Shown here piece by piece: positions 12,613 to 23,665 of a stretch of DNA of 64,000 nucleotides (the stretch's first letter is position 1; each line of letters opens with the position of its first letter). The DNA comes from Chelydra serpentina. Its lineage: Eukaryota; Chordata; Testudines; Chelydridae. The notes beneath the pieces were generated by a model. It did no database searches and was not told the origin of the DNA. It saw only the letters and a list, made by a program, of their open reading frames with translations. Both the position numbers and the translations under genes were made by a program. The stretch covers positions 43,279,001-43,343,000 of the forward strand of contig JBAIAC010000004.1 in NCBI GenBank assembly GCA_037349315.1, given 5' to 3'.

Positions 12613-13378
12613 ATGGGTCCTTTCCTTCCCTCCACCCGCACCCCACAACAGTTCCCTGCCCAGGTTTCATCTCAAAACTATGCTCCCCTTAATGAAAATG
12701 TTTGTTCTGTACAGTGCTGTTTCCCTGACTTTCTTTCACAGGACAGTTTGGTTTTGGGGGAGGGGGTAAGGGGGTTTGTAATTTGAGATGACAGGCGCCT
12801 GAACCAGGGTACAGACAGGGGGAAAGGTTCAACAGAAAGTCACACTCACATTGCATTCACTAGGCACACTTTTCATTCTGGGAGGGGGTTTTCATGTTCT
12901 CTATGGGGGGGGCTCTGAGACTTTCTGGTGGGGGAGGGTGGCTGCAGATCTTTTGCGGCCGGCAATAGCCTGCATGACAGACCCATGCAGCAGGGGATCT
13001 GTGGCCGCAATCCACGGCCAAAAAGTCACATAGGCCCCACCACACACAGTTGCGAATAGGAGGGGTTGATGGCTCCCTTGAAACAAGCAGTCCAGCACTG
13101 CGGACTGCTCTGGGAGCAGGAGCCTCTCATTCCCCGAGTTTGGAAGCGTCCTTTCCAACACTCCACCCGCTCCCCAACCGCGGTATGCGTCCCAGGTTAA
13201 ACCCTTAACCGAGAAATCATTAATAAAGATGGTTTTAATAAACAATGTTTCCTTTATTATACTTTTAAAGCGTTGAATGAAGGGGGGGGGGAAGGGGGTT
13301 GGTATTGGAGAGGATAGGAACAGAAACTGGGTAAAGAAACGGGGGCAGGTTCAGCTTCTGTTTAAACAAGCGTAACAG
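12613..13378. other. Harbinger spacer between the convergent genes
   Basis: Non-coding interior between the stop codons of the Myb-like gene and the transposase. AATAAA-like sites in the AATAAAGATGG region near 13221 could serve as a polyadenylation signal for the plus-strand gene; this is inference. Short open frames here are not supported as genes. Confidence 0.5.
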
Positions 13379-14662
13379 TCACTGGTTACCCTGGTCAGTC
13401 TGGAAGCTAGCTTTCAAAGCTTCCCGGATGCGCAGCGCGTCCCGCTGGGATCTTCTAATCGCCCGGGTGTCCAGCTGTGCGTAATCAGCAGCCAGGCGAT
13501 TTGCCTCAACCTCCCACCCCGCCATAAATGTCTCCCCCTTGCTCTCTCAGAGATTGTGGAGCACACAGCACGCTGCAATCACAATGGGGATATTTGTTTG
13601 GCTGAGAGCGGAGCGAGTAAGTAAGCTTCTCCATCTCCCTTTCAGGCGGCCAAAAGCACACTCCACCACCATTCTGCACTTGCTCAGCCGGTAGTTGAAG
13701 AGCTCCTTTTCAGTGTCCAGGGCTCCCGTGTATGGCTTCATGAGCCAGGGCATTAGCGGGTAGGCTGGGTCCCCAAGGATCACTATAGGCATCTCCACAT
13801 CCCCAACACTTATTTTGCGGTCCGGGAAGTAAACACCCTCCTGCAGCCATCTAAACAGACCAGAGTTTTTGAAAACACGAGCATCATGAACCTTGCCCGG
13901 CCATCCGACGTTGATGTTGGTAAAACGTCCTTTATGGTCCACTAATGCTTGCAGTACCATAGAAAAATAGCCCTTTCGGTTAATGTACTGGCTGCCCTGG
14001 TGCTCCGGTCCCAGGATAGGGATGTGTGTCCCATCAATAGCCCCGCCGCAGTTTGGGAATCCAATAGCAGAAAAGCCATCTATGATCACCTGCACGTCTC
14101 CAAGGGTCACTACCTTTGAGAGCAGCAGGTCAACGATTGCATGGGCAACCTGCATCACAGCAACCCCCACGGTAGATTTGCCTACTCCAAATTGATTCTC
14201 GACTGACCGGTAACTGTCAGGCATTGCAAGCTTCCACAGGGCTATGGCCACTCACTTCTGGATAGTCAGGGCAGCTCTCATTCGGGTGTCTTAGCACTTC
14301 AGGGCAGGGGACAGCAACTCACAAAGTTCCAGGAAAGTGCCCTTACGCATCCGAAAGTTTCGCAGCCACTGGGATTCATCCCAGACCTGCAGCACTATGC
14401 GGTCCCACCAGTCAGTGCTTGTTTCCCTTGCCCAGAATCGCCGTTCCACAGGATCAACGTGCCCCATTGCCACCATGTCGTCTACGGGCCGGGGTCCCGT
14501 GCTTTGTGAGAGGTCTGTGCCCCTCTCAGAGTTCATGTCCTCCCGGAGCTTCCGTTGCCTCCTCGCCCGATTTATCTGCATCTGCCTCTGGAAAAGGTGG
14601 ACGATAAGGCGCGAGGTGTTGACAACAGACAGAATAGCAGCGATAATCGCGGAGGGCTCCAT
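13379..14662 (-). pseudogene. Harbinger DDE transposase (HARBI1-like)
   Basis: A single minus-strand frame of 428 codons from ATG 14662 to TGA 13379-13381. It is interrupted only by three in-frame stops: TAA 14291-14293, TGA 14252-14254 and TGA 13547-13549. The N-terminal third carries WDRIVLQVWDESQWLRNFRM, a helical region typical of the family. The DDE nuclease follows: Asp about 210 in AIDGTHIPI, Asp about 260 in GWPGKVHDARVF, and Glu about 334 in VVECAFGRLKGRWR, with DPAYPLMPW between. It ends with a charged helix. Length matches intact relatives. All three catalytic residues remain, but the stops make it non-functional unless read through. It would cut and paste elements with CTACAC-type ends. 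Confidence 0.92.
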
Positions 14663-15394
14663 GCTCGCTGTCCTGTGGCGTCCGAGCTGTCAATCACCAG
14701 AAAAGGGCGCGAATTAATTGCCCGCCGGCGCTTTCACGGAGGGAGGGCGGGAGTGTGGATCGAATGACGACATTTACCTATAACCACCCTCGACACATTT
14801 TTGGCCCCATAAGGCACTGGGGGCTACACCCAGAATTCCAGTGGGCAGCGGGGACTGCGGGAACTGTGGGATAGCTACCCACAGTGCACCGCTTGCAATG
14901 TCGACGCTTGCCCCGTTACTGTGGGCTCACAAATTCGATGTAATGTCCTTGGTGTGGATTCGCACGATCGACTTTGTAATATCGGTTTCACAAGTTTGGT
15001 TTAAGAAAAATCGAACTATTCTCGTAGTGTAGACATACCCTATGAGATACTAAGATGAGCTCACAATAAATTTGGAAAATAGTGAACTTTGGTCTTAACT
15101 TACCAAATAAAGAACACCTCCAGATGCAGTCCACTGTCAAAGGCTTAATCTCTCCTAAAAGCTCTCCGCAGGGAAGCATACAAAAGAGATTGTAACTAAA
15201 GTAACCAGTTAATCACTTGTGTTCTGTCATTTGTGTTTTTTTGTTTAACGTTTTCTTTTCCTTTAATAATAAAATAGCCCTGGTTAAGAACTATGATTAC
15301 TTTGCTTGGTTTTAATCCTGGCATCCCTGAAGGTATGTAAAAGAACCCCTGTTACTAATGTAGTGGGAGTCACATCACCTGAAATAGTCTAATG

Positions 15395-15727
15395 CAGGGA
15401 TCAGCAACCTTTGGCTGCGGCCCACCAGGGTAAGCCCCCTGGTGGGCCGGGCCAGTTTGTTTACCTGCCGCGTCCCCAGGTTCGGCCAGTCACGGCTCCC
15501 ACTGGCCACAGTTCACCGTTCCAGGCCAATGGGGGCTGCAAGAAGCCGCAGCCAGCACGTCCCTCACCCCGCGCCACTTCCTGCAGCCCCCATTGGCCTG
15601 GAGCAGCGAACTTCGGCCAGTGGGAGCCGCAATCGGCCAAACCTGCAGACGCGGCAGGTAAACAAACCGGCCCAGCCCGCCAGGGGCTTTCCCTGATGGG
15701 CCGCGTGCCAAACGTTGCCAATCCCTG
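15395..15727. mobile_element. Non-autonomous hAT element, 333 bp
   Basis: Begins CAGGGATCAGCAACCTTTGG and ends with the inverted counterpart GTTGCCAATCCCTG, flanked by a perfect 8-bp duplication GTCTAATG (15387-15394 and 15728-15735). The whole is a long imperfect palindrome: TAAGCCCCCTGGTGGGCCGG pairs with the right half. The left half recurs at 43420-43575. GC-rich with overlapping open frames on both strands that are compositional. Confidence 0.93.
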
Positions 15728-16017
15728 GTCTAATGAATAGCTTGTATCAATAATTCCATCTTTTGATTTTGGTTTTCCCTCATTTGGCAGTAAAAGAAAC
15801 AAGTAGTAAGAGCTGGCCAGCCATTTCTTGTTTCTCTGGGCTAAATATTTCTAGTAATTTTTAACATAAAATTACTTGTCATCCAACAATTTAAAATTAC
15901 TCCCTTCTGCCCCACAAATTCAGTGTGTGTTTTCTATACCAGCAGCTTTCACCATGACACAATTTCAGCTATTTCCAGAGATGCTAGTATCATTCTTTGG
16001 GACAGCCTGCCCACAGC

Positions 16018-17620
16018 TAGGGTGACCAGACGTCCCGATTTTATCGGGACAGTCCCGATTTTAGGGGACTTGTCCAGCGTCCCGACCTTCCATCGGTCGG
16101 GACGCCCTTTGTCCCGATATCGGGACCTCCACAGTCGCCAGCGCTGCATGCAGGGCAGCTGGCAGGCACAGAGGCAGCAGGCAGCGCCGGCCAGGAGCTC
16201 TCCACGTGCTGCAGGGGCAGGCGGGGGGTGGGGTGGGGCTATCTGCCCACTCCCAGCGCCTGCAAGCCCCCCCGCCCCGCCCCTGCAGCACGTGGAGAGC
16301 TCCTGGCCAGGGCTGCTTGCTGCCTCTGTGCCTGCCGGGCGGCTGTGGGTCGAGGGGAGGGGAGGGGAGGGGGGGGGGGGGCGCTATCTGCCTGCTCCCG
16401 GTGGCCGGCACCTGCAAGCCCCTCAGTCCCTGCAGGCGCAGCACGTGGCAGCCGCAGAGACCTCCTGCGGATGCTTCCCGGGCCGGGAGCCGCCCCAGGT
16501 AAGCACCGCCGGCCGGGACTCCCCACCTCGCCCCCAGGTCCCTCTGGCTCTTGTGGGGGGGAGGGCTCTCTGCATGCTGCTGCTACCCCCAAGCCCCGCT
16601 CCGCGGCAGCTCCCATTGGCGCTTTTGCCGGCCAATGGGAGCCTCGGAGCTCGTGCTTGTGGCGGGCGCAGCACGTGGAGAGTCTGGAGACTCTCCTCCC
16701 AGCTCTGACCCTAGGAGCCAGAGACCTCCCAGCAGAGCTGGTGAGTGTGGCCAGGGAAGGGGTCAGGGGTGATGGTGAGTGTCTGGGAGGTGTGTGGAGG
16801 GTGCTGGGCTGTGGGGGAGGTTTGTGTGTTTTGGGGTTCCAGGCAGTGGGGGCCTGTTGGGGGGTGCTGGGCAGTGGGGGAGATCTGTGTGCATCAGGGC
16901 ACTGGGCAGTGGGGGTCTGTGTGGGGCAGTGTGTAGTTGTGGTGCTGGGGCTGTGGGGAAGGGCACTGGGAGGGAGGAAGGGAGGGAGGGAGGGGAAATC
17001 TGTGTGTATTGGGAAACTAGTGAGTGGGGGGGGGGTTCTGTGTGGGGTGCTGGGCAGCTGTGGTGGGGCTGTGGGTGGGGGGGTGCTGGGTAGCGATGGT
17101 GGTGTGCACAGCATTGTGCATTTGTTGTGGGGGGGCTCTGGGCATAGTGGGTTCAGGGGGTGCAAGACATAGTGGATCCAGGGGGCACTGGGCAGGGGAG
17201 GTGTGTCCTGCAGCATAGGCCCGCCCCCAACAGGAAGGGGCATGCTGGTAGCACAAGGTCAGGCGGACCAGTGTGCCTCTGGCCATGCCATGCCATGCCA
17301 TGCATGCCCCATTGCCCCTGGCCGGCCCCGCCTTTCCTGCTGCTCACCTCCTCCCAGGAAGCAGCTGGCAGGTAAGTGTCAGAGGCTGCATCCTCCTCCC
17401 CAGCAGAGCGTGTGCAGACCGGTCCACCTTGCTCATGGCAGAGCCAAGGAAAGGAGGCACATGCTGAGCCTACCCAGGCCGTACAACCCCTCTTGCAGCT
17501 TCCTAGGGCTGTGTGCCCCCTCTCATGGCTCCGGTTGGGGTTGTGCACGTGTGCCTGTCGTCTCTCCCCCTGCTCGGCCAATGTGTCCTGATATTTCACT
17601 CTTGCGATCTGGTCACCCTA
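16018..17620. mobile_element. Large GC-rich non-autonomous hAT element, 1.6 kb
   Basis: Ends TAGGGTGACCAGACG and the inverted CGATCTGGTCACCCTA, flanked by a perfect 8-bp duplication CCCACAGC (16010-16017 and 17621-17628). The same ends bound the 125-126 bp elements at 29244 and 34407. The interior codes for no transposase; it holds CpG-rich blocks, a duplicated segment around GCAGCACGTGGAGAG, and a G-rich minisatellite. Open frames of 314 codons (plus) and 334 codons (minus) overlap almost completely and consist of low-complexity Gly/Arg or Pro/His, so I do not call them genes. Confidence 0.92.
16745..17160 (+). repeat. G-rich degenerate minisatellite
   Basis: Irregular tandem copies of a roughly 30-60 base unit built on GTGCTGGGCAGTGGGGGAG and GTTTGTGTGT motifs, inside the hAT element at 16018-17620. 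Strong G over C bias on the plus strand; long G runs could form quadruplexes. Confidence 0.75.
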
Positions 17621-17628
17621 CCCACAGC

Positions 17629-19237
17629 TGTACTAGTAATGCAGTACTCATAATGCAGCTGCCATCCCCTGGCCCCCTGAAGACTGAGACTATAATCTCT
17701 ACAAGAGCCAACAGAGTATCTGGGACAAACGGATTATTTTTAACTAGCTGTTTTCCAAGGGAACCAGCCTCTATAGTGCTCTTAATCTAGAGGGGTTAGA
17801 TTGTTTTCTCCAATCTCCTGCCTTAGGATCCACACAGCAGGACCCAAGACACCACCACACCTGAGCTCCCTCATGCACATACGGAAGATGCAGACTGTAC
17901 CATGCCGGTAAGCCCAGCCTTCTCTGTGGGATGCACCAAGTGAGTATTTCCAGTCCTCCCCAAGAAGTCTTTTGGCCAATTTCACTGCATGACAGCACTG
18001 ATATCCAAACTAACAGCAAGGTTCAGAGTGAGACTGAGACATACATAATCAAATGTTCTTTTAAAATCCAACATTACACCTACCATGTGCCCTTGATTCA
18101 CTAGTCTATGTTGCCATGTTAAAACAGATATTCACAAAAAAAATCAGCTTTTTCCATTTAATGAATTGCCATGCATAATGATTAACTAATAAAATATAAG
18201 TCTCATTACATCCCCGATCCTGCAAACACTTATGAACATGTTAACTTTCCTTACAGAGTGAATGGGACTTCACATGTGAGAAAACTTAAGCATGTGTATA
18301 AGTGTCCAGGATCTGTTATCCTTCTACTTTAACCCACTTTTTTCCCCAACTGTTAATGGGATTTTGCTGTATCTATGTATGAATAATAAAATTATGAGAG
18401 CTGGTACCAGCATATTTTGGTGCTTGGAGCTGATTCTATCCCACTGATGAAGATCTGCCATTCATTGCAATGGCAGCAGAATCAGATCTTTAGTGAGGCA
18501 CATAAAATTAGAACAAAATTAAATAAAAAATTCATTTTAAAATTGTGGCCTGTACACAATTGTTAAAACTGATATGATGGAATTAATTTGTCATTTCATT
18601 TTTACAGCTCCATTTAATTTAATTTAGTTTGTTTACTTTGTGTAACCAGAGCCTCTTGGTGTGGAAGTGTGTAGCCTACCTCAGTCACCAGTGTAGGGTC
18701 CTCTCTCTAGAGAAGATAACATTCTTTACAGTCAGACCCAGCATATATATGTTATACTGCATACAGAGAGTCAGGGGGAGATCATACATTATGTACTAAA
18801 TGTGACACTCCAACACAATCACAAGCGGTCACAAAATATCACTGTATTTAATGAATCATGACAATTAACAGGATTTAGATTTATTATTTTCATATATTCA
18901 TGCTTTCAATATAATGAAAACATCCCTGACGATGTGACTGGATTTTCAATACATTTCCCCCCCCTAAATTAATGTTATTTTAGTTGCTATCAACTGTGAT
19001 TACTTGAAAGGATTCTTATCTAGTTTTCATTCACTTTTCTATAGTCCCAAGTGTAGCATGATACTCTTGTAATGCAGACTGTAATTAAATGCACAGATCT
19101 CTCTATAGTTTTCACATACTTTAAAACAGTGGGGAAAAATTAATGGTTTAACCAAGTTAACATTTTAGACCATTGCAGTCACTGTAACACTGTAACAAAG
19201 AGATCCACAACCCCAAGTACTGTTTTATTTATAAGTA
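17629..19237. other. Intron with one ancient hairpin
   Basis: AT-rich intronic DNA. At 18216-18313 an imperfect inverted repeat has ends GATCCTG and CAGGATC and inner arms AACACTTAT / ATAAGTGT. Nothing else recognised. Confidence 0.5.
18216..18313. repeat. Imperfect hairpin repeat with GATCCTG ends
   Basis: Left GATCCTGCAAACACTTATGA pairs with right ATAAGTGTCCAGGATC over about 98 bases. Similar short hairpins occur at 27928, 32414, 60095 and 62491; they look like relics of an old vertebrate MITE family. No target duplication is readable. Confidence 0.5.
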
Positions 19238-19750
19238 CTGTAGAACCTCAGAGTTACAGACACCTCGGGAATGGAGGTTGTCCATAACTCTGAAATGTTC
19301 GGAACTGTGAATAAAGCACAGTTCAGGCTCCAGATCCAGCAGCTGACACTCCAAGCCAGGTTTTAATAGCAACTGAGCTCTTTACTCAGTGCCCATGAGT
19401 TTGCAAGCTTATCCCCCTCTGGGGGGGTGTGTCTGTGTGTAAACAGAGTGTCCCCCTCCCAGAGGAGGGGGGGGGAGGTAAAAACAGCTCTTCCCCCTCC
19501 TGGCCAGGAAGGGGCGAGGGGTGAAAGCCGGCAGCTTGTTGTAAGTGGCTGCCCCATGCGCGAGGGTGGAGGGGTGGGACAGGCAGCTCAGATGTCCCTA
19601 CCTTTAAGATACAATACAGGTACATTATTTCCTTTTTTCCCCTTTGTTTGTCTCTGCTGCTGTCTGATTGGTTACTTCCGATTTCACATGGTGTCCGGTT
19701 GACCGGTCAGTCCGTAACTCCGGTATCCGTATCTTTGATGTTCTATTGCA
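19238..19750. mobile_element. Tigger/pogo-like non-autonomous DNA element
   Basis: Left CTGTAGAACCTCAGAGTTAC and right, inverted, GCAATAGAACATCAAAGATA, with TA on both sides (19236-19237 and 19751-19752), as expected of the Tc1/mariner-pogo group. The interior has no transposase. An hAT element begins only 12 bases to the right. Assignment rests on the end motif and TA target. Confidence 0.75.
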
Positions 19751-19761
19751 TATGTATACAT

Positions 19762-20182
19762 CAGGGGTCTCAAACATGCAGCCCGCTCTTCCCTGTGGCC
19801 CACCGGGCTCCCCACACCCCCCATCCTCTCCCCCAATTTTTTTTTTACCCCCAGGCAGTTCCCGCCGCCAGACAGCTGTTCTGGCGGTGGGAACTGCCTG
19901 GGGGTTTAAAAAAAAAAAGGGGGGGGGGGCGTGGGGAGCCTGGTTGGCCGCAGGGAAGAGCTCTGCGGGCCACATGGGAAGAGCTTTGCGGTTTCTGGGA
20001 GGGAGGGAGGGAGGAGCGGGAAGCCGTGCGCACAGGGGAGGAGGCGGAGAAGGGGTGGGGCCTAATGGAAGGGGTGGGGGCGGGGCCAGGGGCAGCGAGG
20101 GGGCGGGGTCAGTGATGCGGCCCTCGGGCCAATACACTAGTCCTCATGCGGCCCTCGTGGTAATTTGAGTTTGAGACCCCTG
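19762..20182. mobile_element. Non-autonomous hAT element, 421 bp
   Basis: Ends CAGGGGTCTCAAAC and GTTTGAGACCCCTG are perfect inverted repeats of 14 bases, flanked by a perfect 8-bp duplication GTATACAT (19754-19761 and 20183-20190). The interior has an inner palindrome around CCCCAGGCAGTTCCCGCCGC, an A tract and G-rich runs. Overlapping open frames here are compositional. Confidence 0.95.
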
Positions 20183-20399
20183 GTATACATTAACAAATGA
20201 ATGTTTTCTAAATATGCCTCAGGATCATCACAGAATGCTGGTACCAAAATCATCTTGAATTCCATGTTTCTTTGTGCTCAAATAATACAAAGCATCTCAC
20301 ATACACACTTTCATAACACCTGAATTCTAGGTGAAGAAGCATAACTAAGAAGGAAAAGCAAAGTTTTACTGTCATATTATTAATGGTTTGTATTAATCA

Positions 20400-20590
20400 T
20401 AGCAGCTAGGGGCCCATTGTGTTAGGTATTGTACAAACAAAAGAAGACAATCCCTGCCCCCACAGACTCACAATCTAAGCATAAGACACAAGACCACGGA
20501 TGGAGACAAGCTGAAGGGAGAGTACAAGGAAACAATGGGACAATACTGGTCAACATGATAGGCAGTAGTGTCACATAGCAGCAGACTAGC
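20400..20590 (+). repeat. Ancient SINE-like fragment
   Basis: Contains GTACAAACAAAAGAAGACAA followed by TCCCTGCCCCCACAGACTCA and CAATCTAAG, a motif widely spread in amniote MIR/L2-type 3' regions and also present, diverged, at 24205-24270. Family assignment is tentative. Confidence 0.45.
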
Positions 20591-23189
20591 CTAGCTAGTC
20601 AATTCACTAGGATTAAATCGTTGAACAAAAATATCATCATATACAAAACTGCATTAAAACTCTGAAATATGCACAAGGTAATCACCACCACAACCCAGAA
20701 ATATATTCCGCTGCCCCACTGTTTCTGAGCTCCAGCAAGCTTGAAATACAATAGTCTTGTTCCAATTATCGTACAGTACTATGCCTCGTACAGAGATCAT
20801 GCCATAAAGCTTCTCCCGAATGAACTTTCCACATTCCATAGCCCACTGGTTAAGCATCTCATTTCCCCAGTACCATATGATGTGTATCTAAGCTGACATC
20901 AGAATGGCTCTATGCACAAAGGGGCAAATCCAGCCCCCTACCCCTGCAGTCATGGAGGTCCCTCTGGAAGTGGGAACCATGGGGTTATGTGGAATAAGGA
21001 AGTATGCTGGATTTGAGAGGGGAGGGTTCTCATTTAAGGGGTTGCATACTGCCTGTACAGAGTGGGACCCAGCTCAGTGGTAACTCCCTGAACAGCAACC
21101 CTCAGGACAGGAGCTGTAATATAGGCAGGTCTCCCCCAAATATAGGAGGAGGAGGAGGGAAGATTCTTCCTCTTTCCCCTGTGCATCTATTCGGTCTTGG
21201 CATTAAGGATTTAATGTCTTTAAATCCACGTTTATGGCATTTAGGACTTAGTTCTACCACTCTTACCCATGCTATGTAGGATTTTCTCACCCAATACCAA
21301 AAATTAATAGTATCGGGGAAAAGTTTAGAAAAAAAAAATCAGTGCAGAGTTATGTCTTCCCTTTGTAAGTGGCAAATCTTTGACTTCAATGAGACTACTT
21401 GGGTGAGTAAGACTGGCAGAATCCCAGTGTCACCAATTTGGTGCCGCTAAGGGGCAACCATTACGTAATTTAATACTACTTTTTGACCAGTAAAGCTTCA
21501 TACAGTGAAAATTAGGAATGCTGAGTATCCACATGACCTATTTCCCTAGATACTGCTCTGTCAGGGCTAGAGAGCCATATTCTGGGGTAATTTCATCAAT
21601 GGCATTAGATTTACCATGGGTCCATGATGTTTTGAGAGAACACAAAAATTCCTTTTCTTTTTCCACCCATCATGAGGTTTTCTGAATCTCAAGCTTTTTA
21701 AGTAGCTGCTGGGAAAACCTGTTGAAATTGTGCCAATAAAGCACAAGAAAGTAGACAGGAATTTTGTGGTGGAGGTTTTGCCATAAACAAGCTGTTTAAA
21801 TAATACAGATTCACATTTGCAAGGGCTAAGCTCTGCCTTGACTTCAACCTATGCAATTCCATTGTCTTCAATGAAGTGCCCTGACACGTAAGTTAGAGCG
21901 GAATTTAAGATTTGCAGTTCAACAGGGAAACATCAAAGACCATTTTAGAAAATACTAGCACTAAGTCAGTGCCTGTTACAAGATAAATTACTGTGTGGAT
22001 CAGTGGTCAACAGCATTTAAACAGATAGGTGCTCAAATATTCCACTGGAAGAGATCTGCCTCATTAACATCTGCTACATAATTTAGGACCAATTATGCTC
22101 TGAGTTATTCCACTGGAATTACTTTGGATATACTTCAGTGCAGCTGAAAACAGAGTATGGCCAATTGTCTCCATAACAATGCACTAAGATTTTCTAAAAG
22201 CAACTCCTATATAATTTGAACAAATTACTTTCATTCATTTAGTTCCACTCATTACCATGCTACTCCTAAGCACTAGTGATGTGTCATAATTTTGATATTC
22301 ATATAGATACTAGCAAACATTGTAACCTGTTTTTTTGCACACAAGAATGATTCTTCATTTTCCAACCTCAGTATATTTTTTGTATAATTAAACAAATGTT
22401 GGTTCCTATATTTCCCGACACCTCTTCCCTCCCCACAAAATAAACATCCTGTGCCATGGTATTGCAAAACTTGGCTGCATTGAATTAGCCTGCAAATGGC
22501 CAGGAAAGTTCCCAACAACAAAGCAAGTGCATGGAGATTGCTCCTCGCATTTCAAGCAGGTGGATCTGGAGGTAAAAGGGGGTTGTTTTTAAAAAACTAA
22601 ACAATCATATTTACAATGGCAGGGACATCTGGGATCCATCTTTCTTCCTCACTGGTTGGAAGATTTTTATTTAGAATATAGGTTATTTTGAAACTCTGGA
22701 CCTGAATGTTCTTTAAATTTGTCTCCTACAGGCTTCAGTGGGAGAAAAGTTATATAAGAGCTATACTGGGACACTTGTGTTCATACCAACCCAGTGCTGA
22801 TTAGCAGTGACATATCAATCTTGTCACAAACATTCACCCCACTGCTGTCTATTCAATATTTCAGAGTCCATTCTTGTATTTGAACATAGTATTTTTATAT
22901 TTTAAATATAATACTTTGTGCCTGTAAATTAAATCCAGGACTGGGCTACAGCGGTGGCAGTGCTCAGCACTGTCATTCAGAAGACCCGGATTTGATTTAT
23001 GTTGGCCTCCCTCCAGTGTAAAATTAGAAGATCCAGTTTGTAGTCTCCAGGCTTAGTCCCCTTTGTTTCTAAAGTCCAGTGTCTATCCAACTATCCATAA
23101 TGGGCCATCTTGATTATCACTTCAAAAGTTTCTTTCCTCTGCTGATAATAGTTCCTTTCAATTAATTAGCCTTTTACAGTTGGTATGGT
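20591..23189. other. Intron, nothing recognised
   Basis: About 2.6 kb of unique-looking DNA without exon, clear transposon ends or RNA genes. Confidence 0.4.
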
Positions 23190-23665
23190 TACTTCCACCT
23201 TTTCATGTTTCTCTTTATGTATAAATATTTGCTTACTATGTGATCCGTTCCATGCGTCTGATGAAGTGAGCTGTTGCCCACGAAAGCTTATGCTGAAATA
23301 AATGTGTTAGTCTCTAAGGGCAGGTCCACATTACAGGTGGGGGGAGGGGTCGATGTAAGGTACGCAACTTCAGCTATGTTATTCACGTAGCTGAAGTCGA
23401 CGTACCTCGCTCGACTTACCTCGCTGTGAGGATGCTGCAATGTCGAAGGCTGACGCTCCCCCGTCGACTCTGCTTCCACCTCGCGTCGGGGTGGATTACC
23501 GGAGTCGACGGGGAGCACGTTCTGGGATCGATTTATCGCGTCTACATTGGACGCGAAAAATCGATCCCCAAAAGATCAATTGCTACCCGCCGATTCGGCG
23601 GGTAGTGTAGACTAGCCCTAAGGTGCCACAAGTATTCCTTTTCTTTTTAGTGTCAGAACAGCAGC
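23190..23665 (+). mobile_element. Penelope-like repeat with hammerhead-like core, split by a MITE
   Basis: Two pieces, 23190-23317 and 23622-23665, separated by the MITE at 23318-23618. The left piece holds CTGATGA (23258-23264), a stem-loop GTGAGCTGTTGCCCAC and GAAA (23282-23285), the order found in type I hammerhead ribozymes, then GCTTATGCTGAAATAAATG and GTTAGTCTCTAA. The right piece resumes with GGTGCCACAAGTATTCC. Hammerhead motifs are known in Penelope-like elements. Stem II here has one mismatch, so catalytic activity is uncertain. Confidence 0.7.
23318..23618 (+). mobile_element. Harbinger-type MITE, 301 bp
   Basis: Flanked by TAA on both sides (23315-23317 and 23619-23621), with ends GGGCAGGTCCACATT and GTGTAGACTAGCCC. 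Same family and orientation as 5408-5701. It landed inside a Penelope-like repeat, whose two halves rejoin exactly at the TAA, so the MITE is the younger insertion. Confidence 0.93.

Larger units (their letters stand above)
10230..15040. mobile_element. Full-length PIF/Harbinger DNA transposon, 4.8 kb
   Basis: Left end GGCCTGGTCTACACTAG, right end the reverse complement of GGGTATGTCTACACTACG, giving matched 14-base tips ending in CTACAC. TAT flanks both sides (10227-10229 and 15041-15043), one base off the TAA/TTA target usual for Harbinger. It carries the two genes expected of the superfamily: a Myb/SANT-like protein on the plus strand from 10618 and a DDE transposase on the minus strand from 14662, convergent. 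Both are interrupted by stop codons, so this copy is probably dead. It lies in the large ATP8A2 intron. Confidence 0.93.

Noticed and set aside
16228..17243. Long open frames (314 codons plus, 334 codons minus) in the GC-rich hAT
   Set aside because: They overlap almost fully on opposite strands, are dominated by Gly/Trp/Val or Pro/His low complexity, and follow the minisatellite. Compositional.
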